DNA from: Candidatus Manganitrophaceae bacterium
GTDB lineage: Bacteria; Nitrospirota; Nitrospiria; SBBL01; Manganitrophaceae
Direction of reading: 5' to 3'
NCBI GenBank assembly: GCA_016200325.1
Contig: JACQEZ010000020.1
Location: forward strand, 372,001 to 436,000
DNA: 64,000 nt
The notes beneath the pieces were generated by a model, which did no database searches, was not told where the DNA came from, and worked only from the letters and a program-made list of their open reading frames with translations. Each line of letters begins with the position of its first letter. Positions within the stretch are counted from its first letter, which is position 1. The translations under genes were made by a program, and so were the position numbers. Shown here piece by piece: positions 17,576 to 27,696 of this stretch.

Positions 17576-18488
17576 CCCTGGGCGTGTTCCCCCATCGTCC
17601 GATCCGGGGTCCTCTCCAGGCCTGCCGTCCGGCGGAGGGTTCCGGGAACGGCTGAAACGAAGCCGTCTTACCACCGCGATCATTCTTCTTCCGGTGCTCT
17701 ATCTTCTGATTCAAAAACTGCCGCCGTTCGTTTTTTTTCTCTTTGCCGCCGCCGTCATTTTAAGGGTTCAATACGAATTCTATCTTCTCTCCTTCCGCAA
17801 CCGGGCGCCCGGCCTCATCTATCTCGGTCTCGCCTTGGGTTTTCTTCTTTGTCTTGGTTTTTATCGGCTTGATCTCTTTTGGCAGGCGCGCTCCGGACCG
17901 TCGCTCGTAATCGTTCCCTTGTTCATTCTCCTTATTGTCATTCTTTTTTCATTTCGGGAGATCCAGACGACGTTGACCGATGCCGCCGTGGTTTTTCTCG
18001 GGATGATCTACATCGCCGGTTTTCTCAGCCATCTCATTCTCCTTCGACAGATGCCGCAAGGAAGCCTTCTCATTCTTTTTCTCTTAATGTTGGTCTGGAT
18101 CGGGGATGCCGCCGCCTATTATGTCGGTAAATCCATCGGGAGACGAAAGCTCTATCCGGAGGTGAGCCCGAATAAAACGGTGGAGGGATCGATCGGCGGA
18201 TTGGCCGGGAGTTTTTTGGCGACCGTTTTGGCCCAGAGCACCTTTCTTCCGATCTTCACCTGGAGCGACTTCGTATGGGTCCCGCTGGTGGTCGGGAGTA
18301 TGGGCCAGTTGGGAGATTTGGTGGAATCGATGTTCAAGCGAAGCGCGGGGGTGAAAGACTCCAGCGCGCTGATCCCCGCCCATGGCGGTCTTTTCGATAA
18401 GCTCGACAGTGTTGCGTTTGCCGCCCCGGTGTTCTATTATTACCTCCTCTGGTTTAAGGGGTACGGACCCCTGCCGCCTGGGTTTTAG
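17565..18488 (+). CDS. cdsA: Phosphatidate cytidylyltransferase
   Basis: 307 residues with about eight hydrophobic spans and the CdsA signature at the C-terminal side (GDLVESMFKRSAGVKDSS, HGGLFDKLDS), plus GDAAAYYVGKSIGRRKL. It makes CDP-diacylglycerol from phosphatidate and CTP in the inner membrane, the branch point of phospholipid synthesis. The first about 40 residues are Pro/Ser/Gly-rich and probably cytoplasmic. It starts at a GTG inside uppS, so the pair is translationally coupled. Confidence 0.94.
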   Translation: MTSNPGRVPPSSDPGSSPGLPSGGGFRERLKRSRLTTAIILLPVLYLLIQKLPPFVFFLFAAAVILRVQYEFYLLSFRNRAPGLIYLGLALGFLLCLGFYRLDLFWQARSGPSLVIVPLFILLIVILFSFREIQTTLTDAAVVFLGMIYIAGFLSHLILLRQMPQGSLLILFLLMLVWIGDAAAYYVGKSIGRRKLYPEVSPNKTVEGSIGGLAGSFLATVLAQSTFLPIFTWSDFVWVPLVVGSMGQLGDLVESMFKRSAGVKDSSALIPAHGGLFDKLDSVAFAAPVFYYYLLWFKGYGPLPPGF

Positions 18489-18567
18489 ACACCACTCCGA
18501 CAAAGCGCGGCGGAAATTCTCCCGCCGCATCGATCAATGTAATGGGTAATGGATTGAGAGAGACGCG

Positions 18568-19728
18568 ATGAAGAAGATCGTGATCTTGGGTTCGACCGGT
18601 TCGATTGGAACGAGCACGCTCGATGTAATCAGCCGTTTTCCCGAGCGATTTAAGGTCGTTGGTTTGACGGCCCGATCCAACAATGTTAAGCTGGAAGAAC
18701 AGATCAGACGATTCAAGCCACAGGTGGTCTCACTGTCGGATGAAAAGGCCGCTTCCGTCCTTTCGAAGCGGCTTCGTCGCGCCGGGATCGAGGTGCTGGC
18801 GGGCGAAAAAGGAACGGTTGAGGTCGCCCGGATGGCCGAAGGGGAGTTGGTCGTCTCCGGAATGGTCGGAGGGGCCGGCCTGCTTCCGACCTTCTCAGCG
18901 ATCCAAAGCGGCAAAAGTGTCGCATTAGCCAATAAAGAAACGCTCGTCATGGCGGGCGAAATTATCCAGCGGGAAGCAGAGCTTCGGAAGGTCCGGATCC
19001 TGCCGATCGACAGCGAGCACTCCGCCATTTTTCAGGTGATGGCTTCCGAGCGGCCGGAGGCGGTCCGTCGGATCATCCTGACGGCGTCCGGAGGCCCGCT
19101 TCTTCGATTCTCAAACGCACAGCGGCGGGCGGTCACCCCCCAAATTGCGCTGGCGCATCCGACGTGGAAAATGGGACCGAAGATCTCCATCGATTCCGCC
19201 ACGCTGATGAATAAAGGGTTTGAAATTATGGAGGCCCGGTGGCTTTTTGGCGCGCCTCCCGAGAAGATCGATGTCATCATCCATCCCCAGAGCATTATCC
19301 ATTCCATGGTGGAGTTCATCGATCGGTCGGTGGTCGCTCAGATGGGGCTTCCCGATATGCGCGTCCCGATCTCTTATGCGCTTCACTATCCGGAGCGGGC
19401 GCCGCTCTCCCTCCCTTCGCTCAGCTTGGAGGAGATCGGTCAGCTAACCTTCGAGAAACCGAATCTGAAAGCATTCCCTCTGCTCGGGTGCGCCTATGAA
19501 GCGCTCAAGACGGGGGGATCGGTTCCGGCGGTACTGAACGCAGCCAACGAGGAAGGGGTTGAAGCCTTCCTGTCGGAGAAGATCGGGTTTCTCGATATTT
19601 ACAAAGTGATTCGTAATACACTAGACGCCCACCTGCCTCATCCGATCCGTACACTCGAGGATGTCCTCTCGGCGGATCGCTGGGCACGGGTTGAGGCGCA
19701 GCGTCAGATAGGGAAGTATGCCGCCTGA
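18568..19728 (+). CDS. dxr: 1-deoxy-D-xylulose 5-phosphate reductoisomerase
   Basis: 386 residues, the normal length. The NADPH site is GSTGSIGTSTLDV at the N-terminus. The metal/substrate region shows PIDSEHSAIFQ, LTASGGPL and MNKGFEIMEA, all diagnostic of Dxr/IspC. It converts DXP to MEP, the first committed step of the non-mevalonate isoprenoid pathway. ispG, a later enzyme of the same pathway, lies two genes downstream. Confidence 0.97.
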   Translation: MKKIVILGSTGSIGTSTLDVISRFPERFKVVGLTARSNNVKLEEQIRRFKPQVVSLSDEKAASVLSKRLRRAGIEVLAGEKGTVEVARMAEGELVVSGMVGGAGLLPTFSAIQSGKSVALANKETLVMAGEIIQREAELRKVRILPIDSEHSAIFQVMASERPEAVRRIILTASGGPLLRFSNAQRRAVTPQIALAHPTWKMGPKISIDSATLMNKGFEIMEARWLFGAPPEKIDVIIHPQSIIHSMVEFIDRSVVAQMGLPDMRVPISYALHYPERAPLSLPSLSLEEIGQLTFEKPNLKAFPLLGCAYEALKTGGSVPAVLNAANEEGVEAFLSEKIGFLDIYKVIRNTLDAHLPHPIRTLEDVLSADRWARVEAQRQIGKYAA

Positions 19729-19746
19729 GGATCAAGCGGCCGGTCT

Positions 19747-19800
19747 GGCCGATTTGCAGGCGGCTGGCACGGCCGATTTGCAACGGCCGATCCGGCCGAT
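19747..19800 (+). repeat. GGCCGAT repeat cluster between dxr and rseP
   Basis: Two exact copies of GGCCGATTTGCA, 24 bp apart, are followed by two more GGCCGAT units. They fill most of the 98-bp gap between dxr and rseP. They look like local slippage or duplication, and no function is evident. Confidence 0.6.
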
Positions 19801-19826
19801 TCGATAGATCGGGAAGGAGAGGAATC

Positions 19827-20903
19827 ATGTTTAGTTTGTCGGCCATTGTCACCTTCTTAATCGTTCTGGGCGTGCTCGTCTTCGTCCATGAATTCGGGCA
19901 TTATATCGTCGCCCGGATGTGCGGGGTCCAGGTCCAAACGTTCTCGCTGGGATTCGGTCCCCGGCTGATCTCACGGCGTTGGGGACCGACCGAATATTGC
20001 CTCTCGGTGATTCCGCTCGGAGGCTACGTCCGCCTGCTGGGAGATGATCCGAAAGAAGAGATCTCTCCCGAAGAGAAAGACCGGTCGTTTCTGACCCAGC
20101 CGGTCCGGAAGAAAATCGCCATCGTCGTGGCGGGACCGTTATTCAACCTCCTCTTGGCGCTGGTGATTTTCGTCGGCGTCTTCATGACCGGTGTTCCATC
20201 GCTCACCTCCGATGTCGGAGAGGTTCAGCCCGGCTCGGCGGCGGCGCTGGCAGGAATGAAATCGGGCGATCGGATCTTGGAAATTGAAGGGAAAAAGATC
20301 GCGCAGTGGGAAGAGATCCGCGACACCCTGCAAAAAAGTGACGGGAAAGAGCTCCACTTCGTCGTAGAGCGGGAGGGACAGCCCCTTCCGTTGCAGGTCA
20401 CTCCGACGATGAAAGAGACGCAGGATGTCTTAGGAGATTCTCACAAACTCTGGCTCATCGGGATTCTTCCCAAGGGAAGCCACACCATCAAGAAGTACGA
20501 CCCGCTCACGGCGGCGATGATGGGGGCGCATCGTACCTGGGAGATGATTGAGCTGAATGTCCTCGGCATTCTTCGGCTGATCCAGGGGAAGATCTCTTCG
20601 GACACGATCGGCGGGCCGATCTTGATCGCCCAGATGGCCGGCCAGCAGGCGAATGAGGGGATTTTAAACGTCGTTCTCTTTATTGCGATCCTCAGCATCA
20701 ATCTTGGAATCATCAACCTCTTTCCGATTCCGATTCTCGACGGCGGGCATCTCCTCTTTTTTATTATTGAAGGAATCTTGGGCCATCCGCTGAGTCTCAA
20801 GAAGCGGGAGATCGCACAGCAGGTTGGACTTTTTATTATTATCTCGCTGATGGTCTTTGCCTTCTACAATGACATCATGCGCTTCTTCGTGAAGCAAGGA
20901 TAA
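19827..20903 (+). CDS. rseP: Site-2 zinc metalloprotease RseP
   Basis: 358 residues. Zinc site HEFGH is in the first membrane span (residues about 22-26), the second metal-binding motif PIPILDGGHLLF is near residue 300, and one PDZ domain lies between (GEVQPGSAAALAGMKSGDRIL). Four hydrophobic spans are visible. The E. coli protein has two PDZ domains, so this is a one-PDZ form common outside the gamma-proteobacteria. It cleaves membrane-bound anti-sigma factors and signal-peptide remnants. GGAAGGAGAGG precedes the ATG. The dxr-rseP pairing is widely conserved. Confidence 0.96.
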   Translation: MFSLSAIVTFLIVLGVLVFVHEFGHYIVARMCGVQVQTFSLGFGPRLISRRWGPTEYCLSVIPLGGYVRLLGDDPKEEISPEEKDRSFLTQPVRKKIAIVVAGPLFNLLLALVIFVGVFMTGVPSLTSDVGEVQPGSAAALAGMKSGDRILEIEGKKIAQWEEIRDTLQKSDGKELHFVVEREGQPLPLQVTPTMKETQDVLGDSHKLWLIGILPKGSHTIKKYDPLTAAMMGAHRTWEMIELNVLGILRLIQGKISSDTIGGPILIAQMAGQQANEGILNVVLFIAILSINLGIINLFPIPILDGGHLLFFIIEGILGHPLSLKKREIAQQVGLFIIISLMVFAFYNDIMRFFVKQG

Positions 20904-20917
20904 GAAGGATAAGTCAG

Positions 20918-22003
20918 ATGCAGGTGACGCGGAGAAAGACGAGGCAGATCTCGGTCGGTTCGGTCAAAATCGGCGGGGAGGCGCCGGTGGTGGTGCAGTC
21001 GATGACCACCTCCGACACGCGCAATATTGCCGCAACGGTGGAAGAGATCCGACGGCTCGAGGAGGCCGGCTGTGAGATCGTTCGGGTTGCCGTTCCCGAA
21101 CGAGAATCGGCGGAAGCGCTCCCGAAGATCCGTTCTCAAATTCATATTCCGCTCATCGCCGATGTCCACTTCGACTATCATTTGGCGATGGCCGCGCTCG
21201 ACGCCGGGGTCGATGGACTCCGATTAAATCCGGGAAACATCGGATCGCGCGAGCGGGTCGAGAAGGTCGTCAAATCGGCGAAGGACAAAGGGGTCCCGAT
21301 TCGAATCGGTGTGAATGCCGGGTCGCTGGAGCGGGACCTCCTCGAGAAGTATGGCTATCCGACCGCCGAGGCGATGGTCGAATCGGCAGTGCGCCATATC
21401 GAGATTCTGGAGTCGCTCGACTTTTACGACACGAAGGTCTCGCTGAAAGCATCCCACGTTGGATTGGCGGTCGAAGCGTACCGTCTCTTCTCGAAGCAGT
21501 CGGATTATCCGCTCCACCTCGGCATCACGGAGGCGGGCACCGCCAGCACCGGCGCCGTGAAGTCGGCGGTCGGCCTCGGCATCCTCCTCTCGGAAGGAAT
21601 CGGCGACACGATCCGGATCTCGCTCGCAGCCGACTCGACCGAAGAGGTGCGTGTCGGGTTCGAGATCCTCAAATCGCTCAATCTTCGGCGGCGCGGGGTC
21701 AATGTGATCGCCTGCCCCACCTGCGGTCGCCTGGAAATCGACGTCATTAAGCTCGCCGCCATGGTCGAGTCGAAGCTGGCCCATATTACGGAGCCGATTG
21801 ACATTTCGATCCTCGGATGCGTCGTCAATGGGATCGGAGAGGGGAAAGAAGCCGACATTGGAATCGCCGGGGGGCGCGGGGTCGGGCTTCTCTTCCGGCA
21901 GGGGGAAATTATCCGAAAGGTCCCTTCCGAGCAGCTGGAATCGGTGTTGTTGTACGAAGTGGAACAGCTCGTGAAGGAACGAAAGAAAGCCCGCCAAGGG
22001 TAA
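20918..22003 (+). CDS. ispG: 4-hydroxy-3-methylbut-2-enyl diphosphate synthase (IspG/GcpE)
   Basis: 361 residues: a TIM-barrel N-terminal part starting RRKTRQISVGSVKIGGEAPV, and a C-terminal [4Fe-4S] domain with CPTCGR and CVVNGIGEGKEADIG supplying the cluster cysteines and catalytic Glu. It reduces MEcPP to HMBPP in the MEP pathway. It lies 14 bp after rseP and 52 bp before proS, in one apparent operon with dxr. Confidence 0.97.
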   Translation: MQVTRRKTRQISVGSVKIGGEAPVVVQSMTTSDTRNIAATVEEIRRLEEAGCEIVRVAVPERESAEALPKIRSQIHIPLIADVHFDYHLAMAALDAGVDGLRLNPGNIGSRERVEKVVKSAKDKGVPIRIGVNAGSLERDLLEKYGYPTAEAMVESAVRHIEILESLDFYDTKVSLKASHVGLAVEAYRLFSKQSDYPLHLGITEAGTASTGAVKSAVGLGILLSEGIGDTIRISLAADSTEEVRVGFEILKSLNLRRRGVNVIACPTCGRLEIDVIKLAAMVESKLAHITEPIDISILGCVVNGIGEGKEADIGIAGGRGVGLLFRQGEIIRKVPSEQLESVLLYEVEQLVKERKKARQG

Positions 22004-22055
22004 GCGCGTTTTTGGATGTTTTAATCTAAGACCTTCCACATTTATTTGAGTGACG

Positions 22056-23780
22056 ATGCGTTATTCTAAATTGCTCATTCCGACCTTGCGTGAAGATCCG
22101 TCCGAAGCGGAGATCGTCAGCCACCGGCTGATGCTCCGGGCCGGCCTGATCCGGAAAGTCTCCGCCGGGATTTATAACTTTCTTCCGCTCGGGCTCCGCG
22201 TCCTCTCTAGAGTCGAAAAGATCGTGCGTGAAGAGATGGACCATGCCGGCGCACAGGAGGTCTTGCTCCCGGCGTTGCAGCCGGCTGAGCTCTGGCAAGA
22301 AACCGGACGGTGGAAGCAATACGGCAAAGAGCTGATGCGTCTGAAAGATCGCCACGACCGCGAGTTTTGTCTCGGGCCGACCCATGAAGAGGTGATCACC
22401 GATCTGGTCCGCCGCGAGGTCAAATCGTACCGACAGCTTCCGCTCAACCTCTATCAAATTCAAACCAAATTCCGGGATGAGATTCGTCCTCGGTTCGGCT
22501 TGATGCGCGGCCGCGAATTTATCATGAAGGATGCGTACAGCTTCGATGCCGAGCCGGAAGGAGCGAAAGAGAGTTATCGAAAGATGTATGACGCCTATCA
22601 CAAGATCTTTAACCGGCTCGGGCTTCAGTTCCGCGCGGTCGAAGCCGACACCGGTTTGATCGGCGGAACCTCCTCTCATGAATTTATGGTGTTGGCGCAG
22701 ACCGGAGAAGAGGGAATCGCCTCGTGTACGAAGTGCGATTACGCCGCCAATGTCGAGCGGGCGGAGTTGAAGGGAGAGGGACAGCCTGCCGCCGGGGAGG
22801 TCCATCCTTTAGAAAAGGTGCAGACACCGGGGAAGAAGTCGGTTGAAGAGGTCGCGGCCTTCCTTCAGGTCACATCGCAGCAGCTGGTAAAGACCCTCCT
22901 TTTTACCGCCGACAGCCGTCCGGTGGCCATCTTGGTTCGGGGAGACCACCAGGTCAATGAGATCAAGGTAAAGCGGCTCCTCGGCGTCTCCGAACTCTTT
23001 TTGGCCGAGGCCAAGCAGGTCGAAGCCTGGACCGGCGGCCCTTCCGGCTTTTCCGGTCCGGTCGGCTTGAAGAACGTCGAGGTTGTGGCCGATCTCTCGG
23101 TCGAGACGATGTCTGAAGGAATCGTCGGCGCGAACGAAAGAGATGCCCATTACCTCCATGCGGTGGCGGGCCGAGATTATCAGGTTGGCCGCTTTGCCGA
23201 CGTTCGGAATGCCGTCGCGGGAGATCTCTGTCCCCGGTGCGGCGCGCCGATGAAGATCGACCGTGGAATCGAAGTCGGTCATGTTTTCATGCTCGGAACC
23301 AAATACAGCGAGACGATGAAGGCGACTTTTCTCGATGCGAAGGGGGAGGAGCGCTTCTTCGTCATGGGTTGTTATGGAATCGGCGTCTCCCGGATCATGG
23401 CGGCTGCGATCGAGCAGAATCATGATGAGAAGGGAATCGTCTGGCCGATGCCGATCGCCCCTTTTGCCGTCCACATCATTCCGGTTCAGGACCAATCGGA
23501 GCGGGTCATGATTACCGCCGAGCTGATCTACAGCTCTCTCGTTCGGGCCGGGATCGAGGTCTTCCTGGAGGACCGCTCCGAGCGGGCGGGGGTCAAGTTT
23601 AACGATGCCGATCTCCTCGGCGCCCCCTACCAGCTGACCATCGGGGAGAAAAACCTCAAAGAGGGATTTGTAGAGATTAAACACCGTCGAACCGGCGAGA
23701 AACAAAAGGTGGAGGTCGACAAGGTCATTGACGACCTCATTGCACTGCTTCTCGGCCCGAGACCCTCTCCCTCGGCTTAA
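22056..23780 (+). CDS. proS: Prolyl-tRNA synthetase (bacterial, with editing insertion)
   Basis: About 574 residues. Class II motifs are present (RFGLMRGREFIMKDAYSF in motif 2; GIGVSRIMAAAIEQ in motif 3), followed by an anticodon-binding domain. Between motifs 2 and 3, at about residues 230-390, lies the YbaK-like insertion that hydrolyses Ala-tRNA(Pro). Two CxxC pairs (CTKC, CPRC) flank the insertion. The ATG at 22056 matches the family start MRYSKLLIPTLRE; an in-frame GTG six bases earlier is less likely. No clear ribosome site is visible. Confidence 0.97.
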   Translation: MRYSKLLIPTLREDPSEAEIVSHRLMLRAGLIRKVSAGIYNFLPLGLRVLSRVEKIVREEMDHAGAQEVLLPALQPAELWQETGRWKQYGKELMRLKDRHDREFCLGPTHEEVITDLVRREVKSYRQLPLNLYQIQTKFRDEIRPRFGLMRGREFIMKDAYSFDAEPEGAKESYRKMYDAYHKIFNRLGLQFRAVEADTGLIGGTSSHEFMVLAQTGEEGIASCTKCDYAANVERAELKGEGQPAAGEVHPLEKVQTPGKKSVEEVAAFLQVTSQQLVKTLLFTADSRPVAILVRGDHQVNEIKVKRLLGVSELFLAEAKQVEAWTGGPSGFSGPVGLKNVEVVADLSVETMSEGIVGANERDAHYLHAVAGRDYQVGRFADVRNAVAGDLCPRCGAPMKIDRGIEVGHVFMLGTKYSETMKATFLDAKGEERFFVMGCYGIGVSRIMAAAIEQNHDEKGIVWPMPIAPFAVHIIPVQDQSERVMITAELIYSSLVRAGIEVFLEDRSERAGVKFNDADLLGAPYQLTIGEKNLKEGFVEIKHRRTGEKQKVEVDKVIDDLIALLLGPRPSPSA

Positions 23781-23982
23781 ACCGCCTTCTTTACCGCAAG
23801 CTCATCTTTATCGATCGTTCTTCCTTTATTTTCATTCCCGGATTCTATTCCTGTTTGATCCGACCCCTTTTCTCTCGAAGCGTCCTTCTTTACAATAAGA
23901 GTTAGTTTCCCCAGACGAGGGAGGCTGAGGCAGGGCTTGAAAACGCCCCTTGTCCGCTTTATCTATAGAGGAAAGGAAAGCG

Positions 23983-24582
23983 ATGGGAGCAAAACGGGAG
24001 CCACGGCATAAGACATCTCGGAGATATGGAATGGATCTGTTCGGCACCGGCGGGGAGTCGCTTCAACGCCGTTTAAATGTCCCTCCCGGCGGGAGACGCC
24101 CGGGGGTCCGACGTCCGACCGAGTACGCCAGGCAGCTGCGCGAGAAACAAAAGGTCAAAGATATTTATGGAATCCGGGAAGCGCAGTTCCTTCGGTATGT
24201 CGAGCAGGCACAGCGTTCGGGAGAACCGTTGGGCCGTGCTCTGTTGGAAGCGCTCGAGCGGCGATTGGACAATGTCGTCTATCGTCTCGGTTTCGCTCGA
24301 ACACGCCTCATGGCCAGACAGATGATCACCCATGGCCAAGTTCAGGTAAACGGTGTTACGGTGACGATCGGATCGTATCTCGTCTCGCCGACCAGCCGGA
24401 TTACTCTGAAAAAAAGAGCACTGGAGATGCCGGTGGTACAGGAAGAGCTCGCTTCCCGTCAGCCGACCGTCTCCTGGCTTCGGCGGGTGGAGACGGCCGG
24501 TGAAGTCATCGGTCGGCCGCGTCGTGAGGAGATCGACTTCGATGTGGACGAATCGCTGATCGTGGCGTTTTATACCCGATGA
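23983..24582 (+). CDS. rpsD: Ribosomal protein S4, cysteine-free form
   Basis: About 199 residues with the S4 layout: an N-terminal domain (AREKQKVKDIYGIREAQF-like segment), then the S4 RNA-binding motif (RLDNVVYRLGFARTRLMARQ, HGQVQVNG). S4 nucleates 30S assembly. The usual N-terminal Cys zinc site is absent, and the protein contains no Cys at all. It is also not in a ribosomal operon but lies alone between proS and hsp20. This may be the zinc-independent paralogue rather than the only S4. The ATG at 23983 has AGGAAAGG upstream. The 202-bp gap before it is pyrimidine-rich, with a possible -10 (TACAAT at 23891) but no good -35. Confidence 0.92.
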   Translation: MGAKREPRHKTSRRYGMDLFGTGGESLQRRLNVPPGGRRPGVRRPTEYARQLREKQKVKDIYGIREAQFLRYVEQAQRSGEPLGRALLEALERRLDNVVYRLGFARTRLMARQMITHGQVQVNGVTVTIGSYLVSPTSRITLKKRALEMPVVQEELASRQPTVSWLRRVETAGEVIGRPRREEIDFDVDESLIVAFYTR

Positions 24583-24749
24583 CCGATCCGATCCTCTTCT
24601 TTTGACCTTGCCCTGTTGACCGCCCTCAGAACTCCTGCTGAGTCCACGGATAGAATCGAATAGGAAAGGTATGCAATACTGAAGGCGAGAGATGCGTGGG
24701 AAGCAGTCGCGGAGTGAGACCGGAGCGTCTCATCTTTAGGGAGGACAGG

Positions 24750-25157
24750 ATGCGTTATCGCTGGATTCGTTACCGTTATGCAGAGGTGGTTCAAGATGCG
24801 GCACCGCTCCGATTGGAGGAGCCCTGGGCCGGCCGTCGCGTAAAGCTCGCCCGACCTCAGTGGCGGCCGCCGGTCGATCTCTATGAGACCGAGAGCAGCC
24901 TGATCGTGAAGGTCGAGGTCGCCGGCTTGAGAGAAGAAGATTTTGAAATCACCCTTTACGACGATACTTTGGTCATCGAGGGGATGCGCTCCTGGCATCT
25001 CTCCGATGCAGCCCGGTTCCACGCTTTAGAGATCCACTATGGTCCTTTCCGCGTCGAGGTTCCGGTGGCACTCGAGATTGATCGCGAACGTGTGAGTGCG
25101 CGGTATGAACTTGGTTTCTTATATGTGACCCTTGTGAAAACGGAGGTGACCCGATGA
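24750..25157 (+). CDS. Small heat-shock protein (Hsp20 family)
   Basis: About 135 residues. The alpha-crystallin core is clear: [39 protein letters not shown], then [29 protein letters not shown]. It is an ATP-independent holdase that keeps unfolded proteins soluble. The start at 24750 follows AGGGAGGACAGG. Its stop overlaps the lon start in ATGA, so chaperone and protease are made together. The first about 40 residues are unusually Arg/Tyr/Trp-rich. Confidence 0.92.
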   Translation: MRYRWIRYRYAEVVQDAAPLRLEEPWAGRRVKLARPQWRPPVDLYETESSLIVKVEVAGLREEDFEITLYDDTLVIEGMRSWHLSDAARFHALEIHYGPFRVEVPVALEIDRERVSARYELGFLYVTLVKTEVTR

Positions 25158-27613
25158 CCGACCCCATTAATGAAGTAAAAGGGATATCCCTTCCGGACGT
25201 ACTGCCCGTGCTTCCCCTGCGAGACACGGTCGCTTTCCCTTCGGCGGTGATTCCGCTGCTGGTTGGACAGGAGCGCTCCGTGAAGCTGGTGGACGATGCC
25301 ATGCGCGCCAATCGCCTGCTCATTTTGACGGCGCAGAAGAGTCCGGAGGTCCGCCCTCCCGGTCCGAACGACATTTACCACATCGGAACGGCCGCGGTGA
25401 TTCAACAGCTGTTCCGCGCGCAGGACGGCACCATTCGTCTCTTGGTCCAAGGCATTGAGCGGGTTCGGCTGCTTGACTTCGTGAAGACCGAGCCCTACCT
25501 GATCGCCCGAATCGAGCGGATGCCGGAGGTGAGCGAAGAGGGGGTCGAAGTCGAGGCGCTGATTCAGGCCGTCCGCGACCAGGTCCAACGCTTGGCCCCG
25601 CTGATTCCCGAATTTCCCGATGAGCTTGCAAGTGCCCTGAAGGGGCTCTCCGACCCGCGGCAAGTCGCCTATCTCGTCGCGACGAGCGTGCCGATCTCGG
25701 TCGGAGTCCGTCAAGAAATCCTGGAGATCGATTCGGTCGAGGTTAAACTGAGACGGCTGGTCGAAATCCTCCAGCATGAATTGGCGGTTCGAGAGCTCGG
25801 TCAGAAAATCACGGAAGAGACGCAGGAAGAGATGTCGAAGGCCCAACGGGACTACTTCCTCCGAGAGCAGCTGAAGACCATCCAGCGGCAGCTCGGAGAC
25901 GAAAACCCCGAGCAGGCGGAGATCGAAGCATTTCGAAGAAGGTTGCAGGAGGCACCGCTTCCCGAAGAGGTCCGAAAGGAGGCGGAGCGGGAGCTGGCGC
26001 GTTTGGAGCGTCTTCCGCCGGCGGCTGCAGAACATGGAATGATCCGTACCTACCTCGATTGGCTGCTGAGCCTTCCGTGGGGAAAGGCGACCGGCGGACA
26101 GATCGATGTCTCGTATGCCCGAAGGATCTTGGACGAAGATCACTACGACCTTGAGAAGATCAAAGACCGGATTCTCGAGTATCTGGCCGTCCGGAAACTT
26201 CGCGAGGAACGGAAAGCGGCGAACCCTCCGACCGAAGGGGGAGAGAGGACCTATGCGTCCGAATCGAGCCCGCTTCCCCAAACGCCCGAGGACGAAAGCC
26301 GGCGGGAGCCGATTCTTTGCTTCGTCGGCCCTCCGGGGGTCGGGAAAACCTCACTCGGACAATCGATTGCGAGAGCGATGGGGCGGAAGTTCGTCCGGAT
26401 CTCGCTCGGCGGGGTCCATGACGAGGCGGAGATCCGCGGACATCGGCGAACCTACATCGGCGCCATGCCGGGGCGGATTATCCAGGCGCTTCGGCGGGCG
26501 GAGACGTTTGATCCGGTCTTCATGCTCGACGAGGTCGATAAACTCGGCGTCGGCTTCCATGGCGACCCGTCGGCGGCCTTGTTAGAGGTGCTCGACCCGG
26601 CGCAGAACAATGCGTTCGTCGATACTTATCTCGGCGTTCCGGTCGATTTATCAAAAGTGCTGTTCATCTGCACCGCAAACACGACCGAGACGATTCCATC
26701 GGCCTTGCAGGACCGGATGGAGATCGTGACCCTCTCCGGCTATACGGAGGAAGAGAAGGTGCAGATTGCACGACGGCATCTTTTAACCAGGCTGCTTCGC
26801 GCACATGGCCTGTTGCCGCAGGAAATTCAGATCGACGACGAGGCGATCCGGCGGGTCGCGCGCGACTACACCCGCGAGGCCGGGGTGAGAAACCTCGAGC
26901 GTGCGCTGGCGGGTGTGCTACGAAAGGTGGCCCGACGGATCAGCGAGGGGACGCCGACGCCGATCGAGGTGACCGGCGATAAGGTGCCCGACTATTTGGG
27001 ACGGCCCCGTTTCTTCAACGAGGTCGCGGAGCGAATCGACCGGCCCGGTGTCGCCACGGGCCTTGCTTGGACGCCGGTCGGCGGCGATGTCCTCTTTGTC
27101 GAGGCGACGATGATGCCGGGACAGGAGGAGCGTCTCATCCTCACCGGGATGCTCGGCGATGTGATGCGGGAGTCGGCGCAAGCGGCCCTCTCTTATGTCC
27201 GCTCAAATGCCGAACGGCTTGCGATCGATCCGAAGATCTTCGACGGAAAGGTCGTCCATATCCATGTTCCGGCGGGGGCGATTCCGAAAGACGGCCCCTC
27301 GGCCGGCGTGACGATGACCGCCGCGTTGGCATCCCTTGCATCGGGTCGGCCGATCAGAAACGATTTGGCGATGACGGGCGAGATCACCCTTCGCGGGAAG
27401 GTGCTGCCGGTGGGCGGGATCAAAGAAAAGGTCTTGGCCGCTTATCGGGCCGGGGTCAAGACGGTCCTTCTTCCTCATCGGAATGAATATGACCTGGAGG
27501 ATGTGCCCGAGGAGGTTAAGCAAGAGATGACGTTTGTTCCGCTCGATTCGGCGGAGGATGTATTGAAGAATGCGTTGATGCCGCTGCCTCAAGAGACGCG
27601 GATTCTTGTCTAA
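25154..27613 (+). CDS. lon: ATP-dependent protease La (Lon)
   Basis: 819 residues in the order N-terminal substrate domain ([20 protein letters not shown]), coiled coil, AAA+ module (Walker A GPPGVGKT at about 392, Walker [10 protein letters not shown]) and C-terminal Ser-Lys protease (KDGPSAGV with Ser near 716, Lys in GGIKEKVL near 757). It degrades misfolded and regulatory proteins in the cytoplasm. A Pro/Glu-rich segment of about 35 residues ([15 protein letters not shown] and onward) is inserted just before Walker A, where most Lon proteins have only a few residues. Coupled to hsp20 by a 4-nt overlap. Confidence 0.97.
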   Translation: MTDPINEVKGISLPDVLPVLPLRDTVAFPSAVIPLLVGQERSVKLVDDAMRANRLLILTAQKSPEVRPPGPNDIYHIGTAAVIQQLFRAQDGTIRLLVQGIERVRLLDFVKTEPYLIARIERMPEVSEEGVEVEALIQAVRDQVQRLAPLIPEFPDELASALKGLSDPRQVAYLVATSVPISVGVRQEILEIDSVEVKLRRLVEILQHELAVRELGQKITEETQEEMSKAQRDYFLREQLKTIQRQLGDENPEQAEIEAFRRRLQEAPLPEEVRKEAERELARLERLPPAAAEHGMIRTYLDWLLSLPWGKATGGQIDVSYARRILDEDHYDLEKIKDRILEYLAVRKLREERKAANPPTEGGERTYASESSPLPQTPEDESRREPILCFVGPPGVGKTSLGQSIARAMGRKFVRISLGGVHDEAEIRGHRRTYIGAMPGRIIQALRRAETFDPVFMLDEVDKLGVGFHGDPSAALLEVLDPAQNNAFVDTYLGVPVDLSKVLFICTANTTETIPSALQDRMEIVTLSGYTEEEKVQIARRHLLTRLLRAHGLLPQEIQIDDEAIRRVARDYTREAGVRNLERALAGVLRKVARRISEGTPTPIEVTGDKVPDYLGRPRFFNEVAERIDRPGVATGLAWTPVGGDVLFVEATMMPGQEERLILTGMLGDVMRESAQAALSYVRSNAERLAIDPKIFDGKVVHIHVPAGAIPKDGPSAGVTMTAALASLASGRPIRNDLAMTGEITLRGKVLPVGGIKEKVLAAYRAGVKTVLLPHRNEYDLEDVPEEVKQEMTFVPLDSAEDVLKNALMPLPQETRILV

Positions 27614-27625
27614 AGATTCTGCCTG

Positions 27626-27656
27626 CCGCCGGGGGTGTTTGCCCTACCCCCGGCGG
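27626..27656. terminator. Strong convergent hairpin between lon and sodC
   Basis: An 11-bp perfect GC-rich stem (CCGCCGGGGGT / ACCCCCGGCGG) with a 9-nt loop sits between two convergent genes. There is no T-run on either side, so it may terminate poorly by itself but would block 3' exonucleases on both mRNAs. Confidence 0.6.
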
Positions 27657-27696
27657 TCCACGCTGCGCGCCCGCGGAAGAACATCGCGGAACGGCC

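Noticed and set aside
19764-19781. Possible sigma-54 promoter (TGGCAC...TTGCA)
   Set aside because: The spacing between GG and GC is two bases too long, and the site is part of a local GGCCGAT repeat cluster.
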